Source: Ruminococcus hominis
Lineage (GTDB): Bacteria > Bacillota > Clostridia > Lachnospirales > Lachnospiraceae
Assembly (NCBI RefSeq): GCF_014287355.1
Contig: NZ_JACOPE010000001.1
Span: 620,001 to 684,000 of the forward strand
Reading direction: 5' to 3'
DNA length: 64,000 nucleotides
Both the position numbers and the translations under genes were made by a program. The notes under the pieces are model-generated. The model worked only from the letters and a program-made list of their open reading frames with translations. It ran no database searches and was not told where the DNA came from. Below, piece after piece: positions 32,659 to 42,079 of this stretch; the first letter of the stretch is position 1; every line of letters begins with the position of its first letter.

Positions 32659-34338
32659 ATGAAGAAAAGAAAAGTAAATGCATTACTTGCAATTGTACTA
32701 TCTCTGACGATGCTGGTGGGAGTTACAGGTTGTGGAAAAGAGCAGCAGCTTGAAGCTGAAATCAACCCGGACACACCTGCAACGGAAGTGCAGTTTCCAT
32801 TGAAGGAAACTGCAGAACTTTCATTTATTACAAGTGCACCGGCTACATCAACACAGGAGCCAAATGAACGAGTAATCTTTCAGAGAATGGAAGAGCAGAC
32901 GAATGTTCATATTGATTGGACTTGTTTTGTATCGGATCAGTTTTCTGATAAGAAAAATCTGGCACTTGCTCAATTTGGAAATCTACCGGACGGATTATTC
33001 AATGCAGGTATGAGTGATTATGATCTATTGCGTTATGCAAAGCAGGGTATCATTATCCCATTAGAAAATCTGATAGATAAATATATGCCGAATTTACAGG
33101 CAGTATTTGATAAATATCCAGAATATAGGACAATGTGTACAGCACCAGATGGACATATTTATTCATTCCCTTGGATTGAACAGCTTGGAGCCGGGAAAGA
33201 AGCCATTCAGGCAATCGGAGATATTCCATATATTAACAAAAAATGGCTGGATTATCTAGGACTTGAGATTCCGACAACAACAGATGAATTGGAACAGGTA
33301 TTGATTCAATTCCGTGATCATGCAGATGAGCTTGAAAAAGAATTTTCAATTGAAGGTAATGTGATTCCAATGTCATTTATTATCAATAATGGGGACCAAG
33401 ATCCGGCAATTTTAATCAATGGGTTTGGAAAAGGTTATGGAGATACGGGAGATCATTTCGCTGTAACGGATGAAGGAAAAGTTATTTACACAACTGTTCA
33501 GGAAGGTTATAAAGAAGGAATTGAATGGTTACATAAACTTGTGACAGAGGATTTAGTTGACCCAGAAGCATTTACACAAGAGTGGTCTACCTATGTAGCA
33601 AAAGGTAAGAACCATCGATACGGTCTCTGTTTTACATGGGACATTGCAAATATTGATAACAATGAAGATTATGTGATGCTACCGGCGCTGACGGGGCCGA
33701 ATGGCATGAGAAATATCACGAGACAGAACAACAGTGAAACAAGTGGATTTGACCGTGGAAGATGTGTTCTTACATCAAGTTGTCGGAATACAGCACTTGC
33801 TGCTGCATGGATTGACCAGATGTATGCACCACTTCAATCACCACAGAATAACTGGGGAACTTATGGAGAAAAGGACTCCTTTAACATTTTTGAAATGTCT
33901 ACAAACAAAGATGGTGGAAAAATGCTAAAGCATATGGATCTTGGAAAACAGTCTCCGGTAGAAGTGCGTGAGGCACAATCGGTAAATGGCCCTCTTGCAG
34001 TTTTAAATGAATATTATGATGTATATGTAACACAGCCAGAAGATGCAAAATGGCGTTTGGATAATATGCATGAAACTTATTTACAGGATATGAACAGTAA
34101 ATATGTTTATCCAAATGTGTTTATGAGCATTGATGATACGAATAAAGTATCTCAGTACGATACAGATATAAAAAAATATGCAGAACAGAAGAAAGCAGAC
34201 TGGATTCTGAATGGAGGAATTGAAAAAGAGTGGGATTCCTATCTGAAGAAAATGGAACAGTATGGACTTTCTGATTATCTTTCAATTAAACAGAAATACT
34301 TTGATCAGTATCAGGAGTCAGTGAGTGAAGAAAAATAA
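32659..34338 (+). CDS. Extracellular binding lipoprotein (LipO type)
   Basis: A 559-residue solute-binding protein with a lipoprotein signal peptide (GVTGC near residue 26). The length of over 500 residues and the gene order LplB-YtcP-LipO identify the large-binding-protein class of sugar importers. Its likely ligand is sucrose or a fructo-oligosaccharide, as inferred from GH32 directly downstream. Its 3' end overlaps an extended reading of the GH32 frame, but the real GH32 start is 26 bp further on. Confidence 0.9.
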   Translation: MKKRKVNALLAIVLSLTMLVGVTGCGKEQQLEAEINPDTPATEVQFPLKETAELSFITSAPATSTQEPNERVIFQRMEEQTNVHIDWTCFVSDQFSDKKNLALAQFGNLPDGLFNAGMSDYDLLRYAKQGIIIPLENLIDKYMPNLQAVFDKYPEYRTMCTAPDGHIYSFPWIEQLGAGKEAIQAIGDIPYINKKWLDYLGLEIPTTTDELEQVLIQFRDHADELEKEFSIEGNVIPMSFIINNGDQDPAILINGFGKGYGDTGDHFAVTDEGKVIYTTVQEGYKEGIEWLHKLVTEDLVDPEAFTQEWSTYVAKGKNHRYGLCFTWDIANIDNNEDYVMLPALTGPNGMRNITRQNNSETSGFDRGRCVLTSSCRNTALAAAWIDQMYAPLQSPQNNWGTYGEKDSFNIFEMSTNKDGGKMLKHMDLGKQSPVEVREAQSVNGPLAVLNEYYDVYVTQPEDAKWRLDNMHETYLQDMNSKYVYPNVFMSIDDTNKVSQYDTDIKKYAEQKKADWILNGGIEKEWDSYLKKMEQYGLSDYLSIKQKYFDQYQESVSEEK

Positions 34339-34363
34339 CGATACGAACAACAGGAGAATTTGC

Positions 34364-35848
34364 ATGAGTGAGATGTTAGAAAAGGCTAGAAAATATGAAG
34401 AAGAACAAGGGAAGCAGATAAAAGCAGAAGACAGACCGGCTTTTCATGTGAGTCCATATGTCGGATGGATGAATGACCCGAATGGTTTTTCATACTATCA
34501 GGGAGAGTACCATCTTTTTTATCAGTATTATCCATATGATACACACTGGAACAGTATGCATTGGGGGCATGTGGTTAGTAAAGATTTACTGCATTGGGAA
34601 TTTCTTCCAGCAGCTCTTGCACCAGATGAAGAATACGATAAGGTTGGATGTTTTTCGGGAAGTGCAATAGAGTTGGATGACGGTAGACAATTGCTTATGT
34701 ATACAGCTGTAGATCATGAAACATTAGAAGATGGAAGTAAAAGAGATATACAGACACAGGCGGTAGCTGTCGGAGACGGAAGAGATTATGTGAAATACGA
34801 GAAGAATCCGGTTTTAACAGAAAAGAATCTTCCGGAAGGTGCAAGTAAAGTAGATTTCCGTGATCCAAAAATCTGGAAAGGAAAAGATGGAAACTTCTAT
34901 TGTGTGATTGGAAGCAGACCGGCAGATGGAAGCGGTCAGATTCTTCTTTACAGAAGTGAGAATGGATTTGACTGGGAATTTGTCAGCATCCTTGCAGAAA
35001 ATAAGAAACGTTTTGGAAAAATGTGGGAATGTCCGGATTTCTTTGAACTGGATGGAAAACACATTCTCCTGACAAGTCCGCAGGATATGTTGCCGGAAGG
35101 CTTGGAATATCATAACGGAAACGGCACTTTATGTATCATAGGAGAAATGGACAAGGATACATATACCTTAAAAGAGCAGTTCGCTCAGTCTGTGGATTAT
35201 GGAATTGATTTTTATGCAATGCAGACGGTGAAAGCACCGGACGGACGCAGAATTATGATTGGCTGGATGCAGAACTGGGACACATTGGCTCATCGTGATA
35301 ATGATTCGAAGTGGTTTGCACAAATGAGTTTGCCGAGAGAATTGTCTGTGAAAAACGGAAGACTTTATCAAACTCCAATCAAAGAACTCGATGCACTGCG
35401 CAAAAACAGAGTTGAGTACAACGATGTAGTAATAGATAATGATACGATCACATTAGATCGCGTCGAAGGACGAACCATCGATATGGAACTTGTGATACGT
35501 CCGGAAGATAAAGAAAATATGTATAAGAAATTTGGATTACGCTTTGCGAAGAATGAGAAGTTTTATACAGAACTGAGCTTCCGTCCTGATGAGTCTGTAC
35601 TGAAAATTGATAGAAAATTTTCAGGAACCGAAAGAGCGTTGGTTCATCAGAGAAGATGTCTGGTAAATGGAGATGCCAATGAATTAAAACTCCGTGTGAT
35701 TTTAGACAGATTCAGCGCAGAGATATTTATTAATGATGGCGAGCAGGTTATGTCTGTAGTTATATTTACAGAACAAGAGGCAAAAGGAATTTCGTTCTTT
35801 GCTGATGGTGCAGCTAAAATCGATGTAGTGAAATATGATCTGATTTAG
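34364..35848 (+). CDS. GH32 beta-fructofuranosidase
   Basis: A 494-residue family 32 enzyme. The nucleophile is Asp38 in WMNDPNG, the transition-state stabiliser is Asp167 in FRDPKIW and the acid/base is Glu222 in WECPDFF. The C-terminal beta-sandwich domain is present. The start at ATG 34364 has CAGGAGA 7 bp upstream. Without a signal peptide it works in the cytoplasm on imported sucrose, kestose or short inulin, releasing fructose for the kinase downstream. If sucrose-6-phosphate were the substrate a PTS would be expected, and none is seen. Confidence 0.94.
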   Translation: MSEMLEKARKYEEEQGKQIKAEDRPAFHVSPYVGWMNDPNGFSYYQGEYHLFYQYYPYDTHWNSMHWGHVVSKDLLHWEFLPAALAPDEEYDKVGCFSGSAIELDDGRQLLMYTAVDHETLEDGSKRDIQTQAVAVGDGRDYVKYEKNPVLTEKNLPEGASKVDFRDPKIWKGKDGNFYCVIGSRPADGSGQILLYRSENGFDWEFVSILAENKKRFGKMWECPDFFELDGKHILLTSPQDMLPEGLEYHNGNGTLCIIGEMDKDTYTLKEQFAQSVDYGIDFYAMQTVKAPDGRRIMIGWMQNWDTLAHRDNDSKWFAQMSLPRELSVKNGRLYQTPIKELDALRKNRVEYNDVVIDNDTITLDRVEGRTIDMELVIRPEDKENMYKKFGLRFAKNEKFYTELSFRPDESVLKIDRKFSGTERALVHQRRCLVNGDANELKLRVILDRFSAEIFINDGEQVMSVVIFTEQEAKGISFFADGAAKIDVVKYDLI

Positions 35849-35998
35849 AAAATACATGATTGAACTTACATTGAGATTGAAAATGCATGGATAATGATAG
35901 GGGGATTCCTGGAATGGGAATCTCCTTTGTAGTATAGGAGCATAGTATCGATGATAGAAGAAATGTAGTCGTTTTATGACGGCAGAATGGAGAAAGTG

Positions 35999-36961
35999 AT
36001 GAAGAAATATGATGTAGTGGCATTAGGAGAATTATTAATTGATTTTACAGAAAATGGAAAAAGTGCTCAGGGAAACCCACTTTTTGAAGCAAATCCGGGA
36101 GGCGCTCCGTGCAATGTACTTGCAATGTTGACAAAACTTGGACGTAAGACAGCATTTATCGGAAAAGTTGGGGAAGACTTTTTTGGAAAACAGTTGAGAG
36201 ATGCGATAACAGAAGTTAGGATTGATGCTTCTGGATTATGCACAGACAAGGAAATCCATACAACACTGGCGATGGTGCATACTTATCCGGATGGGGACAG
36301 AGATTTTTCATTTTATCGAAATCCGGGAGCAGATATGATGCTGAATAAAGAAGAAATTTGTGAAGAACTTATCAAAGAAACAAAAATCTTCCATTTCGGA
36401 ACATTATCTATGACACATGAAGGGGTACGTGAAGCAACAAAAGAGGCAATTCGCATCGCAGAAGAGTCCGGTGCACTTATTTCCTTTGATCCGAACTTAC
36501 GTCCTCCGCTTTGGAATTCTTTGGATGAGGCAAAGGAACAGGTGTTATATGGATTAGCACATTGTCAGATTTTGAAAATTTCAGACAATGAGATTCAGTG
36601 GCTGACTGGTGAAGAAGATTATACTGAGGGTGTGAACTGGATTAGAGAAAGATATCAGATTCCGCTAATTCTTGTATCTATGGGAAAAGAAGGAAGCCGT
36701 GCATATTATAACGGAATTATGGTAGAGGTAAAACCATTCCTTCAGAAAGATACAATTGAGACGACAGGGGCAGGAGATACATTCTGTGGTTGTGTATTAC
36801 ATTATATCTGTGAACATGGAATGGAAGGCTTAGAAGAAAATCTGAAAGAAATGCTGACGTTTGCAAATGCGGCAGCATCTGTGATCACAACAAGAAAAGG
36901 TGCACTGCGCGTAATGCCGACAAGAGATGAAATCCAGAATCTGCTGGACGAACGGATGTAA
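35999..36961 (+). CDS. PfkB family fructokinase
   Basis: A 320-residue PfkB kinase. It starts MKKYDVVALGELLIDFTENG and has the first PfkB signature GGAPCNVLAMLTKLG and the catalytic signature TTGAGDTFCGCVLH with Asp in GAGD. It converts fructose to fructose-6-phosphate in the cytoplasm, completing the fructan pathway. The ATG at 35999 with GGAG 7 bp upstream is preferred. The 150-bp gap before it holds an imperfect GGGGATTCC/GGAATCTCC hairpin (about 35900-35932), so expression may be partly separate from GH32. Confidence 0.9.
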   Translation: MKKYDVVALGELLIDFTENGKSAQGNPLFEANPGGAPCNVLAMLTKLGRKTAFIGKVGEDFFGKQLRDAITEVRIDASGLCTDKEIHTTLAMVHTYPDGDRDFSFYRNPGADMMLNKEEICEELIKETKIFHFGTLSMTHEGVREATKEAIRIAEESGALISFDPNLRPPLWNSLDEAKEQVLYGLAHCQILKISDNEIQWLTGEEDYTEGVNWIRERYQIPLILVSMGKEGSRAYYNGIMVEVKPFLQKDTIETTGAGDTFCGCVLHYICEHGMEGLEENLKEMLTFANAAASVITTRKGALRVMPTRDEIQNLLDERM

Positions 36962-37011
36962 TATTCAAGTCGAAAGCAAAACCACCAGTGGTCTGGTGGC
37001 TGAAAAGTCAT

Positions 37012-37461
37012 TTATATGGTTTCGTGGGAGGCAATCCTGCGGAACCATTTTTGTGGAAATTCAAAAACAAACAAAATACCAAGTACAATTGCAACGGCAA
37101 TTTTTAAGGTTAGAAATCCGCGGGCAGAAGCTTTGGCAAGCTGGTCTGTCACTGCATAGTAGGCGGTCCAATAGATGCCGGCTCCTGGAACCAGCGGGAA
37201 AATGCCGGCAATCAAAAAGACTGTTACCGGACAATGGCGATGAACTGCACTGAGGCGGGAGAGGAAAACGACAAGAACGGTCGCAAAAAAGGTAGAAGCG
37301 AAAAGTCCGCATCCAGAAAGAAGCAATTTATAACAAAGCCATCCACATCCGCCGATTATACCGCAGTTTACATAATATTGTTTTGGTACTTGAAAAAGCA
37401 GGGCAAACGCCATTGTACCAACAGCAGCGTTAAGAAATTCAAAAAATAAATGCATAGACAT
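37012..37461 (-). CDS. ThrE-type exporter, small subunit (YjjB-like)
   Basis: A membrane protein of about 149 residues with four or five helices and the segment AGIFPLVPGAGIYWTAYYAV, which matches the C-terminal half of ThrE/YjjB. With the YjjP-like partner it forms a split threonine/serine (or dicarboxylate) exporter. I start it at ATG 37461, with AAAGGAG about 11 bp upstream. An ATG at 37503, 12 bp after the partner's stop codon, would add 14 residues and cannot be excluded. Confidence 0.85.
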   Translation of the reverse strand: MSMHLFFEFLNAAVGTMAFALLFQVPKQYYVNCGIIGGCGWLCYKLLLSGCGLFASTFFATVLVVFLSRLSAVHRHCPVTVFLIAGIFPLVPGAGIYWTAYYAVTDQLAKASARGFLTLKIAVAIVLGILFVFEFPQKWFRRIASHETI

Positions 37462-37514
37462 AACGCAAAGGTCTCCTTTGTAAATATAAGTGTTGTGTGT
37501 CATAATGATTAAAT

Positions 37515-38309
37515 TTAAGGAAGAAGCATACTGCCGACAATCTGGTGATATCCGATTATAATAAGTCCTACTCCCATGGCAATGCTGAAAGTAACAAGAA
37601 GAGCATCCAGCATTCGAACAGCTCCGGCGATATAATCTTGGTCTGCAATGTCGCGGATACCATTTGTAAAGGCAACACCGGGAACCAATGGGATAATAGC
37701 ACCGATGATAATCTCATTTAAATGATGTCCAAGCCCCATTTGGTAAATGAGTACGGCGATTAAAGTTACGACCATACCGCCGGAAATATTTGTTGCGATT
37801 TTTGAGAGGCGTCCTTTTACAAGACATAATAAATAGACATATAAAAGCAGTCCGGCTATAAAAGAAACGATACTATCAATAGCATCACCGCCAAACAGAT
37901 AGCAAAAGCATCCACTTCCGATACCGGAAGCAAGAATCTGGCACCATTTGGCCTTTGCCGGTGTTTTCTGGATTGCCTGGAGCTTCTGATATGCTTCAGT
38001 GGGACTGTAAATACCCTGCTCAATTTCGCGTGATAATTGGTTGACGGCTGTAACGCGATCTAATCGTGTCGCACTCAGAGGAATATGTCTTACCCAGGCA
38101 AAGTTCTGATCAGAATTACTGTCAGCAGTGAGAAAGAATCCACTGCTTAAGACAAAAGGATCACAAGATTCAATACCATAGGCACGGGCAATTCTGTTAA
38201 TTGTCTCTTCTACACGAGAAATCTCAGCACCGCTTTCCAGCAGGATATCGCCTGCAAGAGCGGCTGTGTTCAATGCCATTCGATTGTCTTCTTTTTCAAA
38301 AGTTTCCAA
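37515..38309 (-). CDS. ThrE-type exporter, large subunit (YjjP-like)
   Basis: A 264-residue protein with an N-terminal cytoplasmic domain (AALAGDILLESGAEISRVEETI) and five C-terminal helices with IIGAIIPLVPGVAFTNGIRDI. This is the PF06738 half of the ThrE exporter. It lies upstream of the YjjB-like subunit on the minus strand, in the usual two-gene order. The exact cargo (Thr/Ser or succinate in different bacteria) cannot be read from sequence. Confidence 0.88.
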   Translation of the reverse strand: METFEKEDNRMALNTAALAGDILLESGAEISRVEETINRIARAYGIESCDPFVLSSGFFLTADSNSDQNFAWVRHIPLSATRLDRVTAVNQLSREIEQGIYSPTEAYQKLQAIQKTPAKAKWCQILASGIGSGCFCYLFGGDAIDSIVSFIAGLLLYVYLLCLVKGRLSKIATNISGGMVVTLIAVLIYQMGLGHHLNEIIIGAIIPLVPGVAFTNGIRDIADQDYIAGAVRMLDALLVTFSIAMGVGLIIIGYHQIVGSMLLP

Positions 38310-38337
38310 AATAAATTTCCCCCAGTTATTCTTGTTT

Positions 38338-38385
38338 TACAAAAAAGCGGATACAAAACGAAAATAGAATCCGAAGTGTATCCGC
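38338..38385 (-). terminator. Terminator of the CdaR-like/DUF6106 unit
   Basis: GCGGATACA (38347-38355) pairs with TGTATCCGC (38377-38385). On the minus strand the stem is followed by TTTTTTG. Confidence 0.8.
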
Positions 38386-38416
38386 ATCTTTTAAGATTAT
38401 AGCACATTTTTTACAA

Positions 38417-38917
38417 TTAATCCTGAAATAATTTCATTCCCATCCAACCCTTCATATGTCGGAGCATTTCATCATCAGGATCGAACAAGACAGTACAGAG
38501 GGTCTGATTCAATGTAATGATGATAGCATATGTGTTGGCATTTGCATTTCCAGAAGAGAAATCATAGCGTTTTGTTGTGTGGTAAGAGTCCAGTCTGTGA
38601 GAGTTTTTCGGCGCTATAATTTCTGCATGCTGAATATCAATAGAAAGCTTGTCTTTTCTATTTGCTTTGCTGTAAATTGCTGCAATATCGAGTTCGTGGT
38701 TTAACAAGTCATATTCATATTCCACATTAAAACGAGGAAAGATAAAATAATAGGCAAGAACAGCATATAAAGCAGCTAACATAAATGCAAAAAATCCTAA
38801 AAACGGAAATCCAAAGAGGATAAGAATCAGGATTGGGAGAAAGGAAAGTACACGTAAAAGTGCAGTCTTTCCGGTTGGTTTACAAGTTACCAGTTGTTCA
38901 TAATAAGTGTCATTCAT
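38417..38917 (-). CDS. DUF6106 family membrane protein
   Basis: A 166-residue protein with two membrane helices (about residues 22-60) and a soluble C-terminal domain containing the block NVEYEYDLLNHELDIAAIYS and a KRYDFSSG segment. It matches the Lachnospiraceae family DUF6106, with no known function. It starts one base after the stop codon of the CdaR-like gene, so the two are co-transcribed. Confidence 0.8.
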   Translation of the reverse strand: MNDTYYEQLVTCKPTGKTALLRVLSFLPILILILFGFPFLGFFAFMLAALYAVLAYYFIFPRFNVEYEYDLLNHELDIAAIYSKANRKDKLSIDIQHAEIIAPKNSHRLDSYHTTKRYDFSSGNANANTYAIIITLNQTLCTVLFDPDDEMLRHMKGWMGMKLFQD

Positions 38918-38918
38918 G

Positions 38919-39827
38919 TTAAGAATTCCTTTCTGAATATAAATAATTTATAACCATACTTGCAAGCTTGAAGGTCATAGCATCTTCAAATTTGCGAAGG
39001 TCGAGACCTGTCTTTTTCTCTACCTGGTCAAGTCGGTAAATAAGAGTATTGCGGTGCATATGTAATTGTCTGGAAGTCTCGGCAATATTCAGGTTGTTTT
39101 GAAGAAATCTGGTAATTGTTATATCTGTTTCGTTATCAAATGAATCAGGAATATCATCACCAAATACTTCATGTAAAAATCCCTCGCAGATTGAAATTGG
39201 AAGCTGGTATAGCAAGCGTCCGACTCCAAGCCGGTTATACGGAAATACTGTTTGTTCTGAATAAAATAAATTTCCAACCTTTAAAGCGAGATAGGCACTT
39301 TTATAAGCTTCTGAGCATTCCGTAAGGGAATAAAAGCATCCGCTGTAAGCCACCTGGATAAAAGAGAGAGCCTCCATATTCAGTGTATCGACAATCGTAC
39401 GTGCAATCTGTAAAAAATCGTTTTCTGTTTCCGAATCCTTCACAGGACGAAGGACGACCATGCTGGATTCAGTTAAAGGAACCAGATAAGAGTGCGTCTG
39501 TGGTGGAAACAGATTCTTTAAAATCTCCGGAATTATTTCATCTAGAGGACCTTTGGTCTTTAATAAAAACAGAATGCGTCGTTCCTCAAGATTGATATGC
39601 AGTCGAGAAGCTCTTTCTAAAATATCATATATCGGAATCGTTCCGGTTACAAGCCCCTGTAAAAAATAGGTCTTGTTATATTTTTCCTGATAAGCATTAC
39701 AAAGACAACGTATCTGTGTGAGTGCCTGAATTTCCTCTTCTTCTGTATCAGCTTTTACATCCAGGGTGATGCCTGTAAGCTGTCTGAGATTTTTTAATGC
39801 ATGTTCAAGTTCTGTGCTATGTTTCAT
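38919..39827 (-). CDS. CdaR/PucR-like helix-turn-helix regulator
   Basis: A 302-residue regulator with a C-terminal PucR-type HTH (NNLNIAETSRQLHMHRNTLIYRLDQVEKKTGLDLR, residues about 247-281) and an upstream GGDEF-like CdaR domain. Such proteins respond to small metabolites, for example sugar diacids or purines. It is the first gene of a two-gene unit with DUF6106. In related Clostridia this gene often neighbours the MsmK-type ATPase, as here; no target is evident. Confidence 0.85.
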   Translation of the reverse strand: MKHSTELEHALKNLRQLTGITLDVKADTEEEEIQALTQIRCLCNAYQEKYNKTYFLQGLVTGTIPIYDILERASRLHINLEERRILFLLKTKGPLDEIIPEILKNLFPPQTHSYLVPLTESSMVVLRPVKDSETENDFLQIARTIVDTLNMEALSFIQVAYSGCFYSLTECSEAYKSAYLALKVGNLFYSEQTVFPYNRLGVGRLLYQLPISICEGFLHEVFGDDIPDSFDNETDITITRFLQNNLNIAETSRQLHMHRNTLIYRLDQVEKKTGLDLRKFEDAMTFKLASMVINYLYSERNS

Positions 39828-39875
39828 GAAAGCCTCCGTTTATATCTCACTAAGTGTTGCAGATAAAGAGACAAA

Positions 39876-39907
39876 GGGAGGAGTTGTACAAAAGTACAAC
39901 CCCTCTC
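39876..39907. terminator. Stem-loop between the CdaR-like and ATPase genes
   Basis: GTTGTAC-AAAA-GTACAAC (39883-39900) is a perfect hairpin, extended by imperfect GGGAGG/CCTCTC pairing. It lies downstream of the minus-strand ATPase gene. A T-run is lacking, so its role as a terminator is uncertain. Confidence 0.45.
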
Positions 39908-39977
39908 TTATATGTAACCTCGTAATCGCTTGATTCTTTGTGATTACAGGGCGAACTCTTTCTTTTATAATAAACTA

Positions 39978-41090
39978 CTAGTTTGTAATCGTCAACTCAG
40001 TATCTTTGTCGAAAAGGTGAATCTTTTCCATATCAAGAGCGAAGATTGCATCATCTCCTGTTCTCAGAGTTGTACGTGGATTAACACGTGCTGTCATCTG
40101 AGTTCCTTCTAAGTCGAAATACAAGAATACTTCTGCACCAAGCAATTCATAAACTTTGATCTTAGATTTGATCACGCTGTCAGGAGAGTTGCTGATAAAT
40201 GCCTGTGAATCATGTACATCTTCAGGACGAATACCAAGAACAACAGTTTTTCCATCATAACCGCCATCGATCAGAGCCTGTTTTTTAGATGCAGGAACTT
40301 TTAATACATGCTCACCTACTGTTAATGTAACATCATTTCCATTTACATTAACAAGTGCATCCATGAAGTTCATCTGAGGTGATCCGATGAATCCGGCAAC
40401 GAACTGGTTACATGGTGAATTGTAAAGGTTCTGAGGAGTATCTACCTGCTGAACAATTCCGTCTTTCATAACAACGATTCTTGTACCAAGTGTCATAGCC
40501 TCTGTCTGGTCATGTGTAACGTAGATGATCGTAGCACCTAAATTCTCATGCAGTTTGGAAATCTCGATACGCATCTGAACTCTCAGCTTAGCATCCAAGT
40601 TTGAAAGAGGCTCATCCATAAGGAATACCTTAGGATTACGAACGATAGCACGTCCCATAGCAACACGCTGTCTCTGTCCACCGGAAAGAGCTTTTGGTTT
40701 ACGGTCAAGCAGTTTTTCAAGGTCAAGGATTCTTGCAGCCTCGCGAACTTTTTTATCAATCTCATCTTTTGGAACTTTACGAAGTTTCAAACCGAAAGCC
40801 ATGTTGTCATATACTGTCATATGTGGGTACAGAGCATAGTTCTGGAATACCATTGCGATATCACGGTCTTTAGGCTCTACATCGTTCATTTTCTTTCCGT
40901 CAATTTCAAGAACACCACCGGAAATGTCTTCCAGACCTGCGATCATACGAAGTGTAGTAGATTTACCACATCCTGATGGTCCTACGAAAATGATGAATTC
41001 TTTATCTTCGATTTCAAGATTGAAATCTTTTACTGCGTGAAATCCGTTTGGATATATTTTTTCAATTCCTCTTAATGATAAACTTGCCAT
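39978..41090 (-). CDS. msmK: MsmK/UgpC-type sugar ABC transporter ATPase
   Basis: A 370-residue ATPase starting at ATG 41090 with AAGGAGG upstream. It has Walker A GPSGCGKST, signature LSGGQRQR, Walker B VFLMDEPLSNLD and a C-terminal TOBE/OB regulatory domain (residues about 240-370). In Firmicutes one such ATPase energises many carbohydrate importers. All four importers in this window lack an ATPase gene, and this is the only candidate seen. It stands alone with its own promoter. The symbol is by analogy with Streptococcus. Confidence 0.92.
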   Translation of the reverse strand: MASLSLRGIEKIYPNGFHAVKDFNLEIEDKEFIIFVGPSGCGKSTTLRMIAGLEDISGGVLEIDGKKMNDVEPKDRDIAMVFQNYALYPHMTVYDNMAFGLKLRKVPKDEIDKKVREAARILDLEKLLDRKPKALSGGQRQRVAMGRAIVRNPKVFLMDEPLSNLDAKLRVQMRIEISKLHENLGATIIYVTHDQTEAMTLGTRIVVMKDGIVQQVDTPQNLYNSPCNQFVAGFIGSPQMNFMDALVNVNGNDVTLTVGEHVLKVPASKKQALIDGGYDGKTVVLGIRPEDVHDSQAFISNSPDSVIKSKIKVYELLGAEVFLYFDLEGTQMTARVNPRTTLRTGDDAIFALDMEKIHLFDKDTELTITN

Positions 41091-41153
41091 TTGAAATAGC
41101 CTCCTTAAAAATATAGTAATGAGTGTTAAAAGTTTTTGTTTTGTTCTGAGATA

Positions 41154-41182
41154 AGTATACAAATAAAGCGGGAAATGAACAA
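41154..41182 (-). promoter_or_regulatory. Candidate promoter of the ATPase gene
   Basis: On the minus strand TTGTTC (41182-41177) and TATACT (41159-41154) are 17 bp apart, about 60 bp upstream of the start codon. Confidence 0.5.
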
Positions 41183-41263
41183 TGTAACGAGTAACCAAAA
41201 AAATAAGAGATGGATGTACATTTTAACCATAAGGAGAAATTGAATGTCCGGATGCAGTAATAT

Positions 41264-41292
41264 TTGACGGAAAGATAAGAATCCGTTACAAT
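41264..41292 (+). promoter_or_regulatory. Promoter of the cyclophilin gene
   Basis: TTGACG (41264-41269), a 17-bp spacer and TACAAT (41287-41292). GAACACCTTATTTTAAGTGTTC (from 41301) follows as a hairpin in the leader. Confidence 0.7.
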
Positions 41293-41352
41293 GAGCCTTA
41301 GAACACCTTATTTTAAGTGTTCAGAGTAAGGTAGAAAAGAGGATGAATGATT

Positions 41353-41871
41353 ATGGCAAATCCAATCGTAACATTTGAGATGGAGAATGGAGACATTATG
41401 AAAGCAGAACTGTATCCGGAGATCGCTCCTAATACAGTGAATAACTTTGTATCATTAGTTCAGAAAGGATTCTATGATGGACTGATCTTCCATCGTGTTA
41501 TCCGTGGATTTATGATCCAGGGAGGATGCCCGAACGGAACAGGTATGGGTGGTCCGGGATATTCAATCAAAGGAGAATTTTCACAGAACGGATTCGAGAA
41601 TAATCTGAAACATGATCCGGGAGTGCTTTCTATGGCACGCGCAATGCATCCGGATTCAGCAGGATCACAGTTCTTCATCATGCATGAGAAATCACCACAT
41701 CTGGATGGCGCTTATGCAGCATTTGGTAAGATCACAGAAGGAATGGATATTGTAAATAAGATTGCTGAGACAGCAACAGATTACAGTGACCGTCCACTGG
41801 AAGAACAGAAGATGAAGAAGGTTACAGTTGAGACATTCGGCGAAGAATTTCAGGAGCCAGAAAGAGCTTAA
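41353..41871 (+). CDS. Cyclophilin-type peptidyl-prolyl isomerase
   Basis: A 172-residue cytoplasmic cyclophilin. Active-site blocks are FHRVIRGFMIQGG (Arg and Phe), GSQFFIMHEKSPHLDG and YAAFGKITEGMDIV. It speeds cis-trans isomerisation of Xaa-Pro bonds. I use ATG 41353 (MANPIVTFEMENG); an ATG two codons earlier is possible. It is monocistronic, with a promoter and a terminator. Confidence 0.93.
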   Translation: MANPIVTFEMENGDIMKAELYPEIAPNTVNNFVSLVQKGFYDGLIFHRVIRGFMIQGGCPNGTGMGGPGYSIKGEFSQNGFENNLKHDPGVLSMARAMHPDSAGSQFFIMHEKSPHLDGAYAAFGKITEGMDIVNKIAETATDYSDRPLEEQKMKKVTVETFGEEFQEPERA

Positions 41872-41892
41872 GTAAAGTATCAAAGATAAGAA

Positions 41893-41939
41893 GAGCTGCC
41901 GTTTCTATGATGAGAGTTGTAGAACGGGAGCTTTTTTTC
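41893..41939 (+). terminator. Terminator of the cyclophilin gene
   Basis: AGCTGCCGTTTCTA pairs with TAGAACGGGAGCT with small bulges, followed by TTTTTTT at 41932-41938. Confidence 0.8.
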
Positions 41940-41958
41940 GTCTCTTTTCGGAGAATGC

Positions 41959-41987
41959 TTTACAAAAAAGCCTTCATATTTTAGAAT
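41959..41987 (+). promoter_or_regulatory. Promoter of the ecf-truA operon
   Basis: TTTACA (41959-41964) and TAGAAT (41982-41987) are separated by 17 bp, about 90 bp before the first gene. Confidence 0.65.
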
Positions 41988-42079
41988 AAGGAACATGAAT
42001 GTTTACTGATTGCCTTTTGCAGGTAAACAATAAGCATATGTGCCATATAAGGTAAATAAATAATGGAGGTTATGGCCTT

